Shown here in pieces: positions 10,215-19,912 of a DNA stretch of 64,000 nucleotides. The first letter of the stretch is position 1. The number at the start of each line of letters is the position of its first letter. The position numbers and the translations under genes are program-made. Source of the DNA: Blastocatellia bacterium. GTDB lineage: Bacteria; Acidobacteriota; Blastocatellia; Pyrinomonadales; Pyrinomonadaceae. The stretch is from NCBI GenBank assembly GCA_013697915.1, contig JACCVY010000006.1:28292-92291 (forward strand), given 5' to 3'. Below the pieces are notes generated by a model that was not told the origin of the DNA, did no database searches, and saw only the letters and a program-made list of their open reading frames with translations.

Positions 10215-11573
10215 ATGTCGACCACAGCTATCGCACCGAAGCGACCTGAAATTAAAACCGAACTGCCTGGTCCGAAAGGCAAAGAAATCATCGCGGCAGA
10301 CGCACAGTTTGTTACGCCTTCTTATCCGCGACCCTCATTCACACTGGTGGCCGAACGCGCACATGGTGTTTGGGTGGAAGACGTTGATGGAAATGTTTTT
10401 CTCGATTGCAACGCCGGCGTCGCCGTGTGTTCGACGGGCCATTGCCATCCGGAAGTTGTGCGCGCGATTCAGGAGCAGGCGGAACAACTCATCCACATGT
10501 GCGGCACCGACTACTACTATCGTCACATGCCGGCGCTGGCGCGTAAGCTCGATGAGATCGTTCCGGTTCCCTCGCCTACCAAAACCCACTTTGCAAACAG
10601 CGGCACCGAAGCTGTCGAGACTGCCTTGAAGCTGGCGATGCACGCAACTGGTCGCGAGAAATTCATCGCGTTCTTCAATAGCTTTCACGGCCGCACGTTG
10701 GGTTCGCTTTCGTTGACTTCATCAAGATCAGCTCAGCGCCTTGGTTTCAAACGCCAGGCGCTCGACGTCATTCACGTTCCCTTTCCAAATGAGTTTCGCA
10801 ATCCCTTTAATCCAGCGGACTGTGGCGATGGCGGCGCGGGCCAGGGCGCTCTTAATTGGATTACCGAGCGGTTATTTAAAACGACCACGCCGCCGGAAGA
10901 GGTTGCGGCCATCGTCGTGGAAGCAGTGCAAGGCGAGGGCGGATATGTGCCGGCGCCCCAGGGTTTCCTGAAAGGACTTCGCCGCATTTGTGACGAACAC
11001 GGCATTCTGTTGATTGTGGATGAAGTGCAATCGGGAATGGGACGCACCGGAAAGATGTTTGCTTGTGAGTACTACGATGTTCAACCCGACATAGTGACTA
11101 TCGCCAAGGGTATTGGTTCAGGTTTGCCAATTGGCGCCTGCGTCGCGCGCGCTGATTTGATGGATTGGAAACCCGGCGCGCATGCATCGACGTTTGGCGG
11201 CAATCCTGTCTGCATCGCTGCAGCGTTGAAGACGATCGAGTTGTTGCAGAACGGCTTGGTGCAGAACAGCGCTGAAGTTGGTGCTTACTTGAAAGCAGGC
11301 CTTGAGCGCTTGCAAAAGAAATACGACTGCATCGGTGACGTTCGCGGCATGGGTCTGATGCTGGGAGTGGAGTTCGTAACCGACACTACTTCAAACAGGC
11401 CCAATGCCGAGCTTCGAGATCGTATTGAGATCGCTTGCTTTGAAAGAGGAATGATCGTGCTGGGAGCTGGGGCAAACACGATCCGCTGGTCGCCGCCGTT
11501 AATAATCACCAAAGAGAATATTGACGTCGCTTTAGAGATATTCGACAAAGCAATCGCGGCTTCATTGGGCTAA
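10215..11573 (+). CDS. Class-III PLP-dependent aminotransferase (acetylornithine/4-aminobutyrate type)
   Basis: DVDGNVFLDCNAGVAVCSTGHCHPEVV, NSGTEAVETALKLAMHATGR, FHGRTLGSLSLT, DEVQSGMGRTGKMFACE, TIAKGIGSGLPIGA. Confidence 0.92.
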   Translation: MSTTAIAPKRPEIKTELPGPKGKEIIAADAQFVTPSYPRPSFTLVAERAHGVWVEDVDGNVFLDCNAGVAVCSTGHCHPEVVRAIQEQAEQLIHMCGTDYYYRHMPALARKLDEIVPVPSPTKTHFANSGTEAVETALKLAMHATGREKFIAFFNSFHGRTLGSLSLTSSRSAQRLGFKRQALDVIHVPFPNEFRNPFNPADCGDGGAGQGALNWITERLFKTTTPPEEVAAIVVEAVQGEGGYVPAPQGFLKGLRRICDEHGILLIVDEVQSGMGRTGKMFACEYYDVQPDIVTIAKGIGSGLPIGACVARADLMDWKPGAHASTFGGNPVCIAAALKTIELLQNGLVQNSAEVGAYLKAGLERLQKKYDCIGDVRGMGLMLGVEFVTDTTSNRPNAELRDRIEIACFERGMIVLGAGANTIRWSPPLIITKENIDVALEIFDKAIAASLG

Positions 11574-11606
11574 GCAAATATTCCATTTGAAGCATTCAGT
11601 TTGGCA

Positions 11607-11689
11607 GTCTCGAGGTAAGGAAGGGTGGCTTGCCCCCGCTGGTCGAATGCCACCAACTAGCGGGGGTACACCATCCTTCCAACCATGAG
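11607..11689. repeat. Palindromic intergenic repeat (type A, degenerate copy)
   Basis: GTCTCGAGGTAAGGAAGGGTGGCTTGCCCCCGCT ... AGCGGGGGTACACCATCCTTCCAACCATGAG. Confidence 0.8.
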
Positions 11690-11741
11690 CTTTTAATTCT
11701 TGACCCTCACTCTCAATCTTTGCAGCCGGCCAATCCTTGGG

Positions 11742-13100
11742 TTACGCCTTTAGCTTTTCACCAATTTCTTTCATCCGCGCGCGCAGGCGACTCTCGTCAA
11801 CTGTCGTCACACGCCCATCGCGATAAACTTCCCTTCCCGCAACCACCGTCAATACCACATCACGCGCGCTCGAGCTGAAAATGAGAGCGCTGACCGGATC
11901 GTAAACGGGAATTTGCTGGGCACCATCCAGCGAAACGATCGCGAAATCTGCCTGCATCCCTGCCTGCAATGCGCCGAGTTGTTCGGACCTGCCGAGTGCC
12001 CGCGCGCCCCCGCGGGTAGCGAGTTGCAAAACATCCGCGGCGGATAGACCAGCGGCGAGATTCGTCTCAGTAACATCCGAACGCGCGAGCAGCAGAGCGT
12101 AACGCGCCTCCTCGAGCAAATCACAGACGTTATTGCTCGCCACCGAGTCGCTACCGAGTCCGGTTGTCATTCCCTGCTCGAGAAATCTCGTGAGCGGCGC
12201 TACTCCATGGCCAAGTTTTGCATTCGATTTGGGACAATGCGCGATCTTGCTTCCAGTTTCACCGAGTGTCTCAATGTCGGCTGCATCAACGTGGATGCAA
12301 TGCGCCAACAGCGGTTTCGTTTCAAGAATTCCGTGTTGCTTGAGATATTGAATCGGCGAAAGCGACGGTGGCTGCCAGTCAATGCTGCGGCTTCTGAGTC
12401 CATCCGCGAAAGCGCCACTTCCCTCGCTTAGCAGTGATACTTCCATCGATGTTTCCGCGGCATGCATCGTCAACGGCAATTCTTCAACAATCGCAAACTG
12501 CGCGATCATCTCCAACTGCGGGCCGCAAACTGTATAGGGCGCGTGGGGAGACACGCCGCATTTCACCAAAGCCGTCTCAAGTTCGCGCAGCCGAGAGATT
12601 TTTGTTTGCAGCTTTGCAAAGTTCTCCTGCGCCAAACGCGGATCTGGTCCAAACGATTCCTGGAAAACGATTCCCCGCAAACCGACGGCGCGCAACGCAT
12701 TCATGCTTTCAAATGCGGTATCGCTGGCGTCCGCGACGCAGGTGACGCCCGCGCGCGCCGCTTCGCACGCACCCCACTGCGCCGATACATTCAAATCATC
12801 TGCGGTCATGCGTTCCAGCCTGGCGATTGTCAGCTTTTTCAACCACGCGAAGAAATCACTTTCCTCGTTTTCCAGGAAGCCGCGCATAGCGGTTAGTTCC
12901 AAATGTGAATGGCTGTTGACGAGGCCGGGAATTATTGCGGCCGGTCCAAAGTTTCGAACTTCTGCTTGAGGAAATTGTTGGGCCAGTATTTGGCGCGTGC
13001 CGACGCCGACAATGCGATCGTCGCTGACGGCGATTCCGCCATCGGTGAAAGGCGGAGAAGAAAGCGGTACGGTCCATTGAGCGCTGTAAATTATCGTCAT
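11742..13100 (-). CDS. Amidohydrolase family protein (TRZ/ATZ/aminofutalosine-deaminase-like)
   Basis: PGLVNSHSHLELTAMRG, VSPHAPYTVCGPQ, MHAAETSMEVSLL, LAHCIHVDAADI, LGSDSVASNN. Confidence 0.87.
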   Translation of the reverse strand: MTIIYSAQWTVPLSSPPFTDGGIAVSDDRIVGVGTRQILAQQFPQAEVRNFGPAAIIPGLVNSHSHLELTAMRGFLENEESDFFAWLKKLTIARLERMTADDLNVSAQWGACEAARAGVTCVADASDTAFESMNALRAVGLRGIVFQESFGPDPRLAQENFAKLQTKISRLRELETALVKCGVSPHAPYTVCGPQLEMIAQFAIVEELPLTMHAAETSMEVSLLSEGSGAFADGLRSRSIDWQPPSLSPIQYLKQHGILETKPLLAHCIHVDAADIETLGETGSKIAHCPKSNAKLGHGVAPLTRFLEQGMTTGLGSDSVASNNVCDLLEEARYALLLARSDVTETNLAAGLSAADVLQLATRGGARALGRSEQLGALQAGMQADFAIVSLDGAQQIPVYDPVSALIFSSSARDVVLTVVAGREVYRDGRVTTVDESRLRARMKEIGEKLKA

Positions 13101-13161
13101 ACTTTTGCGATCCAGATGGAATCAGCAATATCGCCAGGGGTTTTAGCGCAAGCGTCGCAAA

Positions 13162-13770
13162 TCAACGCGCGGGTGATGCGGAGTTTTGCAAATTGACGTT
13201 ACCTGCGTGACCTTTCAATTTGCGATAACGTTCGAGTATGGAAACGACGTAGGCGCGCGTTGATGGGATATCGATGTTGTTGATGAATTGCTCGCCGGAA
13301 AGTTGGTCTTGTCCCGCCGGCACCTTATTCCATTCGGCGGCGCGGCTGGGACCGGCATTGTAAGCAGCAATCATGCGCGCCTCGGCATCCGGAGTGTCGC
13401 GATACTGCTGATAGAATTTTTCCAGATACCAGCAACCAATTTGGATGTTGCGCTCGGGATCGCGAAGTTGCGCGGCCGGATTATCAGCCATCTGCCGTTC
13501 GAGATCCTTCATTCCTGTTTCGGTGGCCCAATCGCGGCCCACTGCGGAGGTGATCTGCATCAGGCCAATCTCGCCGTCTTTGCCGTTCTTCCAGGGACTG
13601 AAATATGTCTCCTCGTAAATAACGCTCCAGACAAGATTAGGTTCGAGACGATAGATGGCGGCCTGCCGCGCAATCAGCGCATCGTAACGATGGATCCAGT
13701 ATTGGTTGAAAAAATAAGAACCGACAGCGACGGTGAGTACAATGAGGATTACGACAAGGACACGTTTCAT
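13162..13770 (-). CDS. Lytic transglycosylase (SLT domain)
   Basis: LVWSVIYEETYFSPWKNGKDGEIGLMQITSAVGRDWA...NIQIGCWYLEKFYQQYRDTPDAEARMIAAYNAGPSRAAEW. Confidence 0.9.
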   Translation of the reverse strand: MKRVLVVILIVLTVAVGSYFFNQYWIHRYDALIARQAAIYRLEPNLVWSVIYEETYFSPWKNGKDGEIGLMQITSAVGRDWATETGMKDLERQMADNPAAQLRDPERNIQIGCWYLEKFYQQYRDTPDAEARMIAAYNAGPSRAAEWNKVPAGQDQLSGEQFINNIDIPSTRAYVVSILERYRKLKGHAGNVNLQNSASPAR

Positions 13771-13833
13771 TTAGTCAGTCGATTGGTAACTTCTGATCTT
13801 TCGGAAAGGTAGCCTGTTAGTGGGCCACGCCAA

Positions 13834-14622
13834 TTAGTTTTTGCGGCGCAACCGCCTCCAGAAATCTGCGGTCGAATATGAAATGTCGACCCCTTCGTAA
13901 CGAGAACGCAGCGCCAGCTCGTCCAACACGTGGCCCTGCAACCAAATTTCCGCGTCCAACGTCGCGCCCGGCACTAATCTATCGCCACGCAGTGAACGTT
14001 CGTTGACCAAAATCTCGAGATTCATGCGCTCTAGATCCACATTAATCCAATAGAGATTGCTGCCCGAAAGCGGGTTCTTCAGCGGCTTGCAGGCCACCAC
14101 CCGACCCGACAAACTCCAGTCGTTTTCATGCGCAGCGCGGGAAGGCGCTGCTTTATCCAATGGCAGCCAGCGCGTTTTCGCCGGACCGGAACGAACGCGC
14201 GCGCGATAGGCCAACCCGCAAAGTCCCACATGCAACTCCTGCGCGCGAAAGCCGCCGGGACCGACTTCCGTCAGGTTTTGCAGTTCAAATAAAACTTCGC
14301 AATCCGTACCTTGGCGATAACCATGGACCACGGCTTCGCCTTCTTCGTCGTATTCGGTCAGTGCCCAGGGCGTAATTGTTTGAATGTAGCGAGCGCGAAA
14401 ACCAGGACGGCAGTCGGCATAGAACACGTCGCCGCTACCGGATTCGTAAAGTACGGTCCAGACTTCGAGGCCTTCACCGAGCTTCCAGCAACGTCCATGC
14501 AGGACCGCGCCGCGACGATTCAGTTGCGTGGCTTCACCCTGATCGCCGGCGCGTTCCGCGAGATAGTTAAAAGCTTTCTCGCTGGGAACTTCCAGTCCAA
14601 TGGTTTCAAACGTTGCGTTCAT
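13834..14622 (-). CDS. Conserved hypothetical protein
   Basis: 262-aa ORF without strong overlapping competitor, co-oriented between neighbours; no family recognised. Confidence 0.6.
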   Translation of the reverse strand: MNATFETIGLEVPSEKAFNYLAERAGDQGEATQLNRRGAVLHGRCWKLGEGLEVWTVLYESGSGDVFYADCRPGFRARYIQTITPWALTEYDEEGEAVVHGYRQGTDCEVLFELQNLTEVGPGGFRAQELHVGLCGLAYRARVRSGPAKTRWLPLDKAAPSRAAHENDWSLSGRVVACKPLKNPLSGSNLYWINVDLERMNLEILVNERSLRGDRLVPGATLDAEIWLQGHVLDELALRSRYEGVDISYSTADFWRRLRRKN

Positions 14623-14661
14623 AAATTCGGGAAAGGGATTCTCGCCGGCACCATCCGGTTC

Positions 14662-14889
14662 TTACCGAGTTCTGCCGGCACGCTTTTTTGGTTGCTCGTC
14701 AATCTCAACTTCCAAATCCTGCGGCGGAACATGTGTCCGCCTACCGCGAATAATTCGTTCTGGACCGCGCGCGGGACGGATTCCGGATCGCACCAACTCT
14801 GCAAAAAGATCTACATCGTAGTCTACTTCACGAGACATCTCCTCGCGAATCGCATGCAGCACTTCCAGAAATTTTGGCCGTCGATACAT
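14662..14889 (-). CDS. Small acidic/basic protein, candidate antitoxin partner of the PIN protein
   Basis: 75 aa (MYRRPKFLEVLHAIREEMSREVDYDVDLFAELVRSG...), starts 8 nt after the PIN gene stop, same strand. Confidence 0.55.
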   Translation of the reverse strand: MYRRPKFLEVLHAIREEMSREVDYDVDLFAELVRSGIRPARGPERIIRGRRTHVPPQDLEVEIDEQPKKRAGRTR

Positions 14890-14897
14890 CTAGTAAT

Positions 14898-15374
14898 CTA
14901 TTTCCCAGTCTCGGTAGCTTCGGAAACAAGAAACTCAGGCGTAACAATCATCGGAACATAAAAACCTGCTGCTGTATTGAACAGGCGAATGCGAGCCTGC
15001 CGGCGCACGTTCGCCAAGTGACCAAAGTTCCACGTCAACAAGTAATCGATTTTGTGAACCGACGCAATGGCTACATGCATGGCGTCCGCAATGTACTTGC
15101 GATGAAATATTCCGCGCGAGATATAACCTTCGGCAAGTATCGATGCCTCCTCTGCCAGCTCGACCTGTTCGAGCTCGGCGATCAATTTGAGATATGAAGA
15201 GCGGTGCGGTTCCGCGACGCGCTCTAATTCCCGCGTGACCAATGGCGAGATTACGGCGCGATAATCCGGCATCTCGTGTTCCCACCAGCGAATAGTCAAG
15301 TCGCGCCGAAACGGCTCACCATTATCAAGGTAAGCTCCGATCACTGATGTTTCGAGATAAAGACTTTGCTTCAT
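14898..15374 (-). CDS. PIN-domain protein (VapC-like toxin candidate)
   Basis: MKQSLYLETSVIGAYLDN...ISPLVTRELERV...RKYIADAMHVAIASVHKIDYLLTWNFGHL; alternative upstream start at 15386. Confidence 0.8.
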   Translation of the reverse strand: MKQSLYLETSVIGAYLDNGEPFRRDLTIRWWEHEMPDYRAVISPLVTRELERVAEPHRSSYLKLIAELEQVELAEEASILAEGYISRGIFHRKYIADAMHVAIASVHKIDYLLTWNFGHLANVRRQARIRLFNTAAGFYVPMIVTPEFLVSEATETGK

Positions 15375-15382
15375 AACCAGGA

Positions 15383-16975
15383 TCACATTGGCTGCAAGTT
15401 GTTGCTCGTCTTTGCAGTTATTTTCAATGGTTCCAGTTTAATCAATCCACGTTTGAAATCGAAAGAAATACGATAGTGGCCGAGAAAGTTTCCGCCGAGA
15501 ATTCCGCTTTGCGTGAACCCCGCCGTCTCATTTACGGGCTCCATATCCAGAACGGCTGCAGTGATTTGTTCGCGCGCAGTGTTGCCGAGCATTACCTTTG
15601 GCAAAACAACAGTCTTTACGTCGTCGGCTATTCCGGCTGCCCCATAAACTCGCATGCGCACCGGAGCGATATAACTTGTGAGTTCTTCTTCAGCTACGAG
15701 TTTTTCCGAAACGACCGAGACGCTGGCGCCGGTGTCGACAATGAAGTTGAGAGGCTTGTCGATTCCTTCCAGCCGCACTTCACCGCTGAGAAATCCGCTT
15801 GAAGTTGTGCGCACCGGTATTTCCACGATACCTGAAGGAATCGTACCTGCAAGTGCGGACGCGAATGTCCTGGGCGCTTCGCTGTAATCCGCACTTGATT
15901 GCCGCTGCAATGTAAAAGTTCTTTCACCATAATCTACCGAAGCAATCAACTTTGAGATCACTGACAGACCGAGATAACCATCGACCGGCGTGCTACGGTC
16001 ATAAAAATGGCGAATGTAGACTGGCACGCTAGCGACTTTCATGTCACCCAATTCCAGGGACGAAAGAAAACCATAAACGATTTCAAACTTTCCCCCGCCT
16101 CCGACAGCACGCGCCAACCCGCCTCGCGCGACGGGATGCAGCCCCAGCTTCTTTGCTGTTTCCTCAGAGATAACAGACATTCCCGAGCCGGTATCGAGCA
16201 CAAACCGGAGAAATTCTTTACCACCGTTGACGCGCACCTTTAGCAGGGGCCGACCATCAGTCAACTCAAATGGCAGACTGGTTTTGGTTCCGGTCAACGA
16301 GTACAACTGTCCCTGATTGACCAGGTAGCGCAGAAAGTCGATCAGCCCGCGGATGCGCGCGCGACGTTCCGCATCCGTCTTCGGGGCGATCAACAAAAAC
16401 CTTTCATACGCATCCGCAGCCTCTTTATATCGTTCATTGCGCGCGCTTGCCTGCCCCAAATTAAAGAGGTAGTCCGGTTCGTCTGAATCCAAACTCGTCG
16501 CACGTCGCAGCCCCTTGACCGCTTCCTCCATACGGTTCTCATAAAAATCCACCATAGCGAGTCCGGCAATTGCCAGGGACTCGTTCTCGTGAAGACTGAG
16601 CGCCGTGCGGAACTCTTCAACTGAATTCTGAAAATCACCGGAAGCGAGGATTGTAGCGCCGAGCAAAGCATGAGCTCGCGCGGAAAGTGGGTCGGCGAAA
16701 ATCACTCTTGCAGCCTGATCGTAAGCATCTTGCAGATGCCGCTGTTTCAGGAGTGCAAAACTCAAGCCCAAACGAGCGTCCTTGTCGCGCGTATCTTTCG
16801 CGAGCAACTCGCGATACATTTTTTCCGCATTCTCAAAGTCGCCGTCGCGAAGGGCGCGATCGGCGCGCACGCGCGCTTTTTGCTCGCCACCGGCATTTAC
16901 TGGAGCAACAAAGGCAAGACAAATCACAATGGCCGCGAAAAATTCTGCGGCCAATCTGCGTCGCCTGTCTGTCAT
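15383..16975 (-). CDS. Secreted TPR protein with two retropepsin-like aspartyl protease domains
   Basis: TPR-like N-terminus; two DTG motifs: LRFVLDTGSGMSVIS and LNFIVDTGASVSVVS; start at ATG 16975 (MTDRRRR signal peptide) or 17032. Confidence 0.83.
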   Translation of the reverse strand: MTDRRRRLAAEFFAAIVICLAFVAPVNAGGEQKARVRADRALRDGDFENAEKMYRELLAKDTRDKDARLGLSFALLKQRHLQDAYDQAARVIFADPLSARAHALLGATILASGDFQNSVEEFRTALSLHENESLAIAGLAMVDFYENRMEEAVKGLRRATSLDSDEPDYLFNLGQASARNERYKEAADAYERFLLIAPKTDAERRARIRGLIDFLRYLVNQGQLYSLTGTKTSLPFELTDGRPLLKVRVNGGKEFLRFVLDTGSGMSVISEETAKKLGLHPVARGGLARAVGGGGKFEIVYGFLSSLELGDMKVASVPVYIRHFYDRSTPVDGYLGLSVISKLIASVDYGERTFTLQRQSSADYSEAPRTFASALAGTIPSGIVEIPVRTTSSGFLSGEVRLEGIDKPLNFIVDTGASVSVVSEKLVAEEELTSYIAPVRMRVYGAAGIADDVKTVVLPKVMLGNTAREQITAAVLDMEPVNETAGFTQSGILGGNFLGHYRISFDFKRGLIKLEPLKITAKTSNNLQPM

Positions 16976-17048
16976 TTCACTAAACTCCTTGATCCATACC
17001 GCAATCATGGCTTTCGCCTTGGGGAGTAACAACTGCTGGAACGGCCGA

Positions 17049-17717
17049 TTATTTCAACACTTCGCCGGTCTTAATCGACCAAAGAACCAAATCAAGTTCT
17101 TCAAAATCTATCTTGATGTCGCGCGAAAAAAGTTTCAACTTTTCTTCGACTTCCAGATAGCGAGCTCGAGTAGCAGGCGGTTTCGCGGTCTCAACTATCT
17201 GCAAATCCTGAAGACAACTCATCACATGTTTGTCGAGAATCGCGTGGCCGCGCAGGCCAATATTTCTCAGGAAATGGCTCGACTCTTTGTAACCCAGTCC
17301 TTTGATGCGCTTTTCCTGGGCCAACCAGTCTCGGCGCTCGAGTGGATCACGAAAACCTTCAAGCTTTCCGCGCAATTTCAGATTGCAATGCTCGCGCAAG
17401 TAATCGCGGGTGACGACGATATAGCCGGGCCGCTCTACCGGAAAGCGATGTGCGCGCGCTTTTCGTAAAGCTCGCGTCATATCTCGTCGTCCGCCCTGGG
17501 CCAGCAATGGCCTGACCGCATCGACGGCAGTGAACCCCATGCGCGCCGATGCCCCGGCAGTGAAAATACAAAAGACGAGTTCTTCCCAAAGGCGCTCATC
17601 AGAACCGTGCCGCCAGACTTCACGGAACTCGTTGAGCCGCGCTTGAATCTCTCTCTTGCGCGCAGCGTGTGTGGCACGTATGTCCGCCGCAGTAACAGGC
17701 TGATGATTTCGTCTCAC
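17049..17717 (-). CDS. Ogg2-like N-glycosylase/DNA lyase (8-oxoguanine DNA glycosylase)
   Basis: HhH-GPD features: IKGLGYKESSHFLRNIGLRGHAILDKHVMSCL; LWEELVFCIFTAGASARMG. Confidence 0.83.
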   Translation of the reverse strand: MRRNHQPVTAADIRATHAARKREIQARLNEFREVWRHGSDERLWEELVFCIFTAGASARMGFTAVDAVRPLLAQGGRRDMTRALRKARAHRFPVERPGYIVVTRDYLREHCNLKLRGKLEGFRDPLERRDWLAQEKRIKGLGYKESSHFLRNIGLRGHAILDKHVMSCLQDLQIVETAKPPATRARYLEVEEKLKLFSRDIKIDFEELDLVLWSIKTGEVLK

Positions 17718-17930
17718 TGGATTGTCAATGTCCAGATTCTAGGTTTGCGGTTCTTTTATTGTCAACGCAATTACGATCTGACGGTTTGTGAATCCAGGCG
17801 CGAATTGTTTTTGGAGTTCAAGTGCGACATCCTCCTTGACGACGAGCGCATCGAAAGATCCTCTCCACTATTACTCCCCAGCTTCGTGTTATTATCGATC
17901 TGGCACTGCTCACTGGTGAGCAATGATGGT

Positions 17931-19286
17931 ATGAATAAAAAACTCGAGCAGGCAAAGATTTTTCTTTCAGTTCTTTTGTTGCTGGCTTGTGCAGCGTTGG
18001 GTAGCGCTCAGTCGCCTTTGCCGCAGCCAGCCCCTCCAGCGAAACCAGACGCGCTGCCGGCCGACGCCGTCACACAGCAAGCTGAAAGCAGTGATGAGCC
18101 ATCAGTCTACGGTTTCCAGGGAGTGCTGATCGAAACAGTCGATGGGAAAACTGTGTCGGCACAAGCAACTGACCAGGCATTCAATCCAGCGTCATCGGTC
18201 AAACTCGGCTTGGTTGTCGTAGCACTTCACACCTTTGGCCCGCAGTATAGATTCACAAACGGCTTCTGGACAGACGGAACCATAAATAAAGCGACCGGAG
18301 AGTTAACCGGTAACTTGTATGTAACCGGTCGGGATCCGTCTTTTCATTACGAGCACGGCGTAATGATCGCGCGGCTGTTAAATAATTTGGGTATACGGAG
18401 TGTGTCCGGCAATCTTATTGTCGCTCCCGGCTTCACGATGAATTTCAGTTCGTCTGCGCGCCGCTCCGGCGAAGTGTTATATGACACTCTGGATGCAGCG
18501 CGTCGATCCGGTGAGGCCACACGCTCGTGGGTGTACGAGCGCATGACGCTCGGCGACCAGGCAAGCTTACAAACTGTTCCCAGCGTTGCTGTCATGGGCG
18601 AAGTTATAGCCGGCGCCGCGGCGCCCGGAGCCAAACTCCTTCTAACTCACAACTCAAGTAAGTTGACAGACGTGCTCAAGGTTCTTCTCTGCTATTCAAA
18701 TAACTTTATGGCCGAGCGCATCGGCGATAGCCTCGGCGGTGCTCAATCGGTACAACGCCAACTCGTTACCTTGTTGGGAATCCCCGACAGTGAGATTCGA
18801 CTTTCGTCGGTCAGCGGGCTGGGGATTAATCGGGTAACGCCCCGCGCCATGATGAAAATTTTCAGAGGGCTACGCAACCAACTGCAGAAGGACAAGCTTA
18901 CGCCTGCCGACGTCATGCCGGTTGCGGGCATAGATCCCGGCACCTTGGAAGAGCGCTTTACCGGACCTGCGTGGCAAGGAAGCGTCATCGCCAAGACTGG
19001 CACGCTGGTACGCACGGATGGCGGCGCCAGCTCGTTGGTTGGTCAGATGAAGACAGCAAACGGGGACGTTCTTCTTTTTGTAATTATGAACCAGCGCGGC
19101 AGCGTGTTGAGGTTCAGGCAAAACCAGGACCGTCTGGTAATGCAAGTGCAGAACAGTCGTGGCGGGCCAAAGTCTTTCGGCTACACGCCTCGTGTGTTGG
19201 CAATGAAACTGGCGGACACACAAAGCATCTCGACATCAGCAAATGAGTTTGAGCCAAACTCCAAAACCGGCACCAGCCCACCCTAA
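17931..19286 (+). CDS. D-alanyl-D-alanine carboxypeptidase (PBP4/S13-like)
   Basis: SSVK (SxxK), YSNNFMAERIGD (SxN), AKTGTL (KTG); signal peptide from ATG 17931. Confidence 0.88.
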   Translation: MNKKLEQAKIFLSVLLLLACAALGSAQSPLPQPAPPAKPDALPADAVTQQAESSDEPSVYGFQGVLIETVDGKTVSAQATDQAFNPASSVKLGLVVVALHTFGPQYRFTNGFWTDGTINKATGELTGNLYVTGRDPSFHYEHGVMIARLLNNLGIRSVSGNLIVAPGFTMNFSSSARRSGEVLYDTLDAARRSGEATRSWVYERMTLGDQASLQTVPSVAVMGEVIAGAAAPGAKLLLTHNSSKLTDVLKVLLCYSNNFMAERIGDSLGGAQSVQRQLVTLLGIPDSEIRLSSVSGLGINRVTPRAMMKIFRGLRNQLQKDKLTPADVMPVAGIDPGTLEERFTGPAWQGSVIAKTGTLVRTDGGASSLVGQMKTANGDVLLFVIMNQRGSVLRFRQNQDRLVMQVQNSRGGPKSFGYTPRVLAMKLADTQSISTSANEFEPNSKTGTSPP

Positions 19287-19311
19287 GAAATAAGTCTTCC
19301 AGTGCAGCATT

Positions 19312-19343
19312 GCGCCCCGCCAATCAAAAGATCGACGGGGCGC
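19312..19343 (+). terminator. Candidate intrinsic terminator after the carboxypeptidase gene
   Basis: GCGCCCCG ccaatcaaaagatcga CGGGGCGC TTTG. Confidence 0.5.
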
Positions 19344-19682
19344 TTTGCCGTCCAACCGCGAACCCGGCGTGCGGCACCATGGCCTGCGGCGGACGATCTT
19401 GTTACGGCTTTCCCCAAGCGGGCAGCCCGCGCGGGGTGGCACATCGCTCGAAGCACATTCCTGGCTTAAGCGAAGATTCTTCCTTAGTCTAAAGTTCGAA
19501 AGCTCCTCAGCTTTCCCGATCACACGGCAAATCAATTCTCCCACCGGCCAATGAAGAGTCATCGCTAAGCCCAATCGGCAAATAAGAAGGTCGCTTCCGT
19601 CGTAGTTACTAAAAGTGACGCGTTGCCTGTTGTGCTTGGCAAACAGCCAAGCAAAACGGTCGATTTCGTTGAGAGTTGGAGC

Positions 19683-19698
19683 TGGCACAGTCGTTGCT
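19683..19698 (+). promoter_or_regulatory. Sigma-54 (-24/-12) promoter upstream of minor-pilin operon
   Basis: TGGCAC-AGTCG-TTGCT matches the consensus TGGCAC-N5-TTGCW; about 215 nt before ATG 19913. Confidence 0.7.
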
Positions 19699-19912
19699 AA
19701 AGGGATGCTGCCAAGGTCATTGACCTTTCCGTATCAGGCGTTCGAGGGAGTGAATACTGTGAGCAATGAATTGGCAGGAGCAGATACGAGACGATTGGAT
19801 TTGATGGATGATAGTAACGGGCCGAAATAAATGTGACAGCAATTGCTTGATGCCCTATCGCACAGGTCACACCGACCAGTTCGCTCTAGGACGATTTAAT
19901 GGGAGGAGAAGG

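Noticed and set aside
17607-17930. N-terminal extension of the carboxypeptidase ORF
   Set aside because: Overlaps the divergent DNA glycosylase gene; signal peptide begins at ATG 17931
19430-19450. TGGCACATCGCTCGAAG as a second sigma-54 site near the pilins
   Set aside because: -24 element present but no TTGC-like -12 at the right spacing
19236-19688. 150-aa minus-strand ORF in the intergenic region
   Set aside because: Overlaps the end of the carboxypeptidase gene and terminator; composition not protein-like, no recognisable domain
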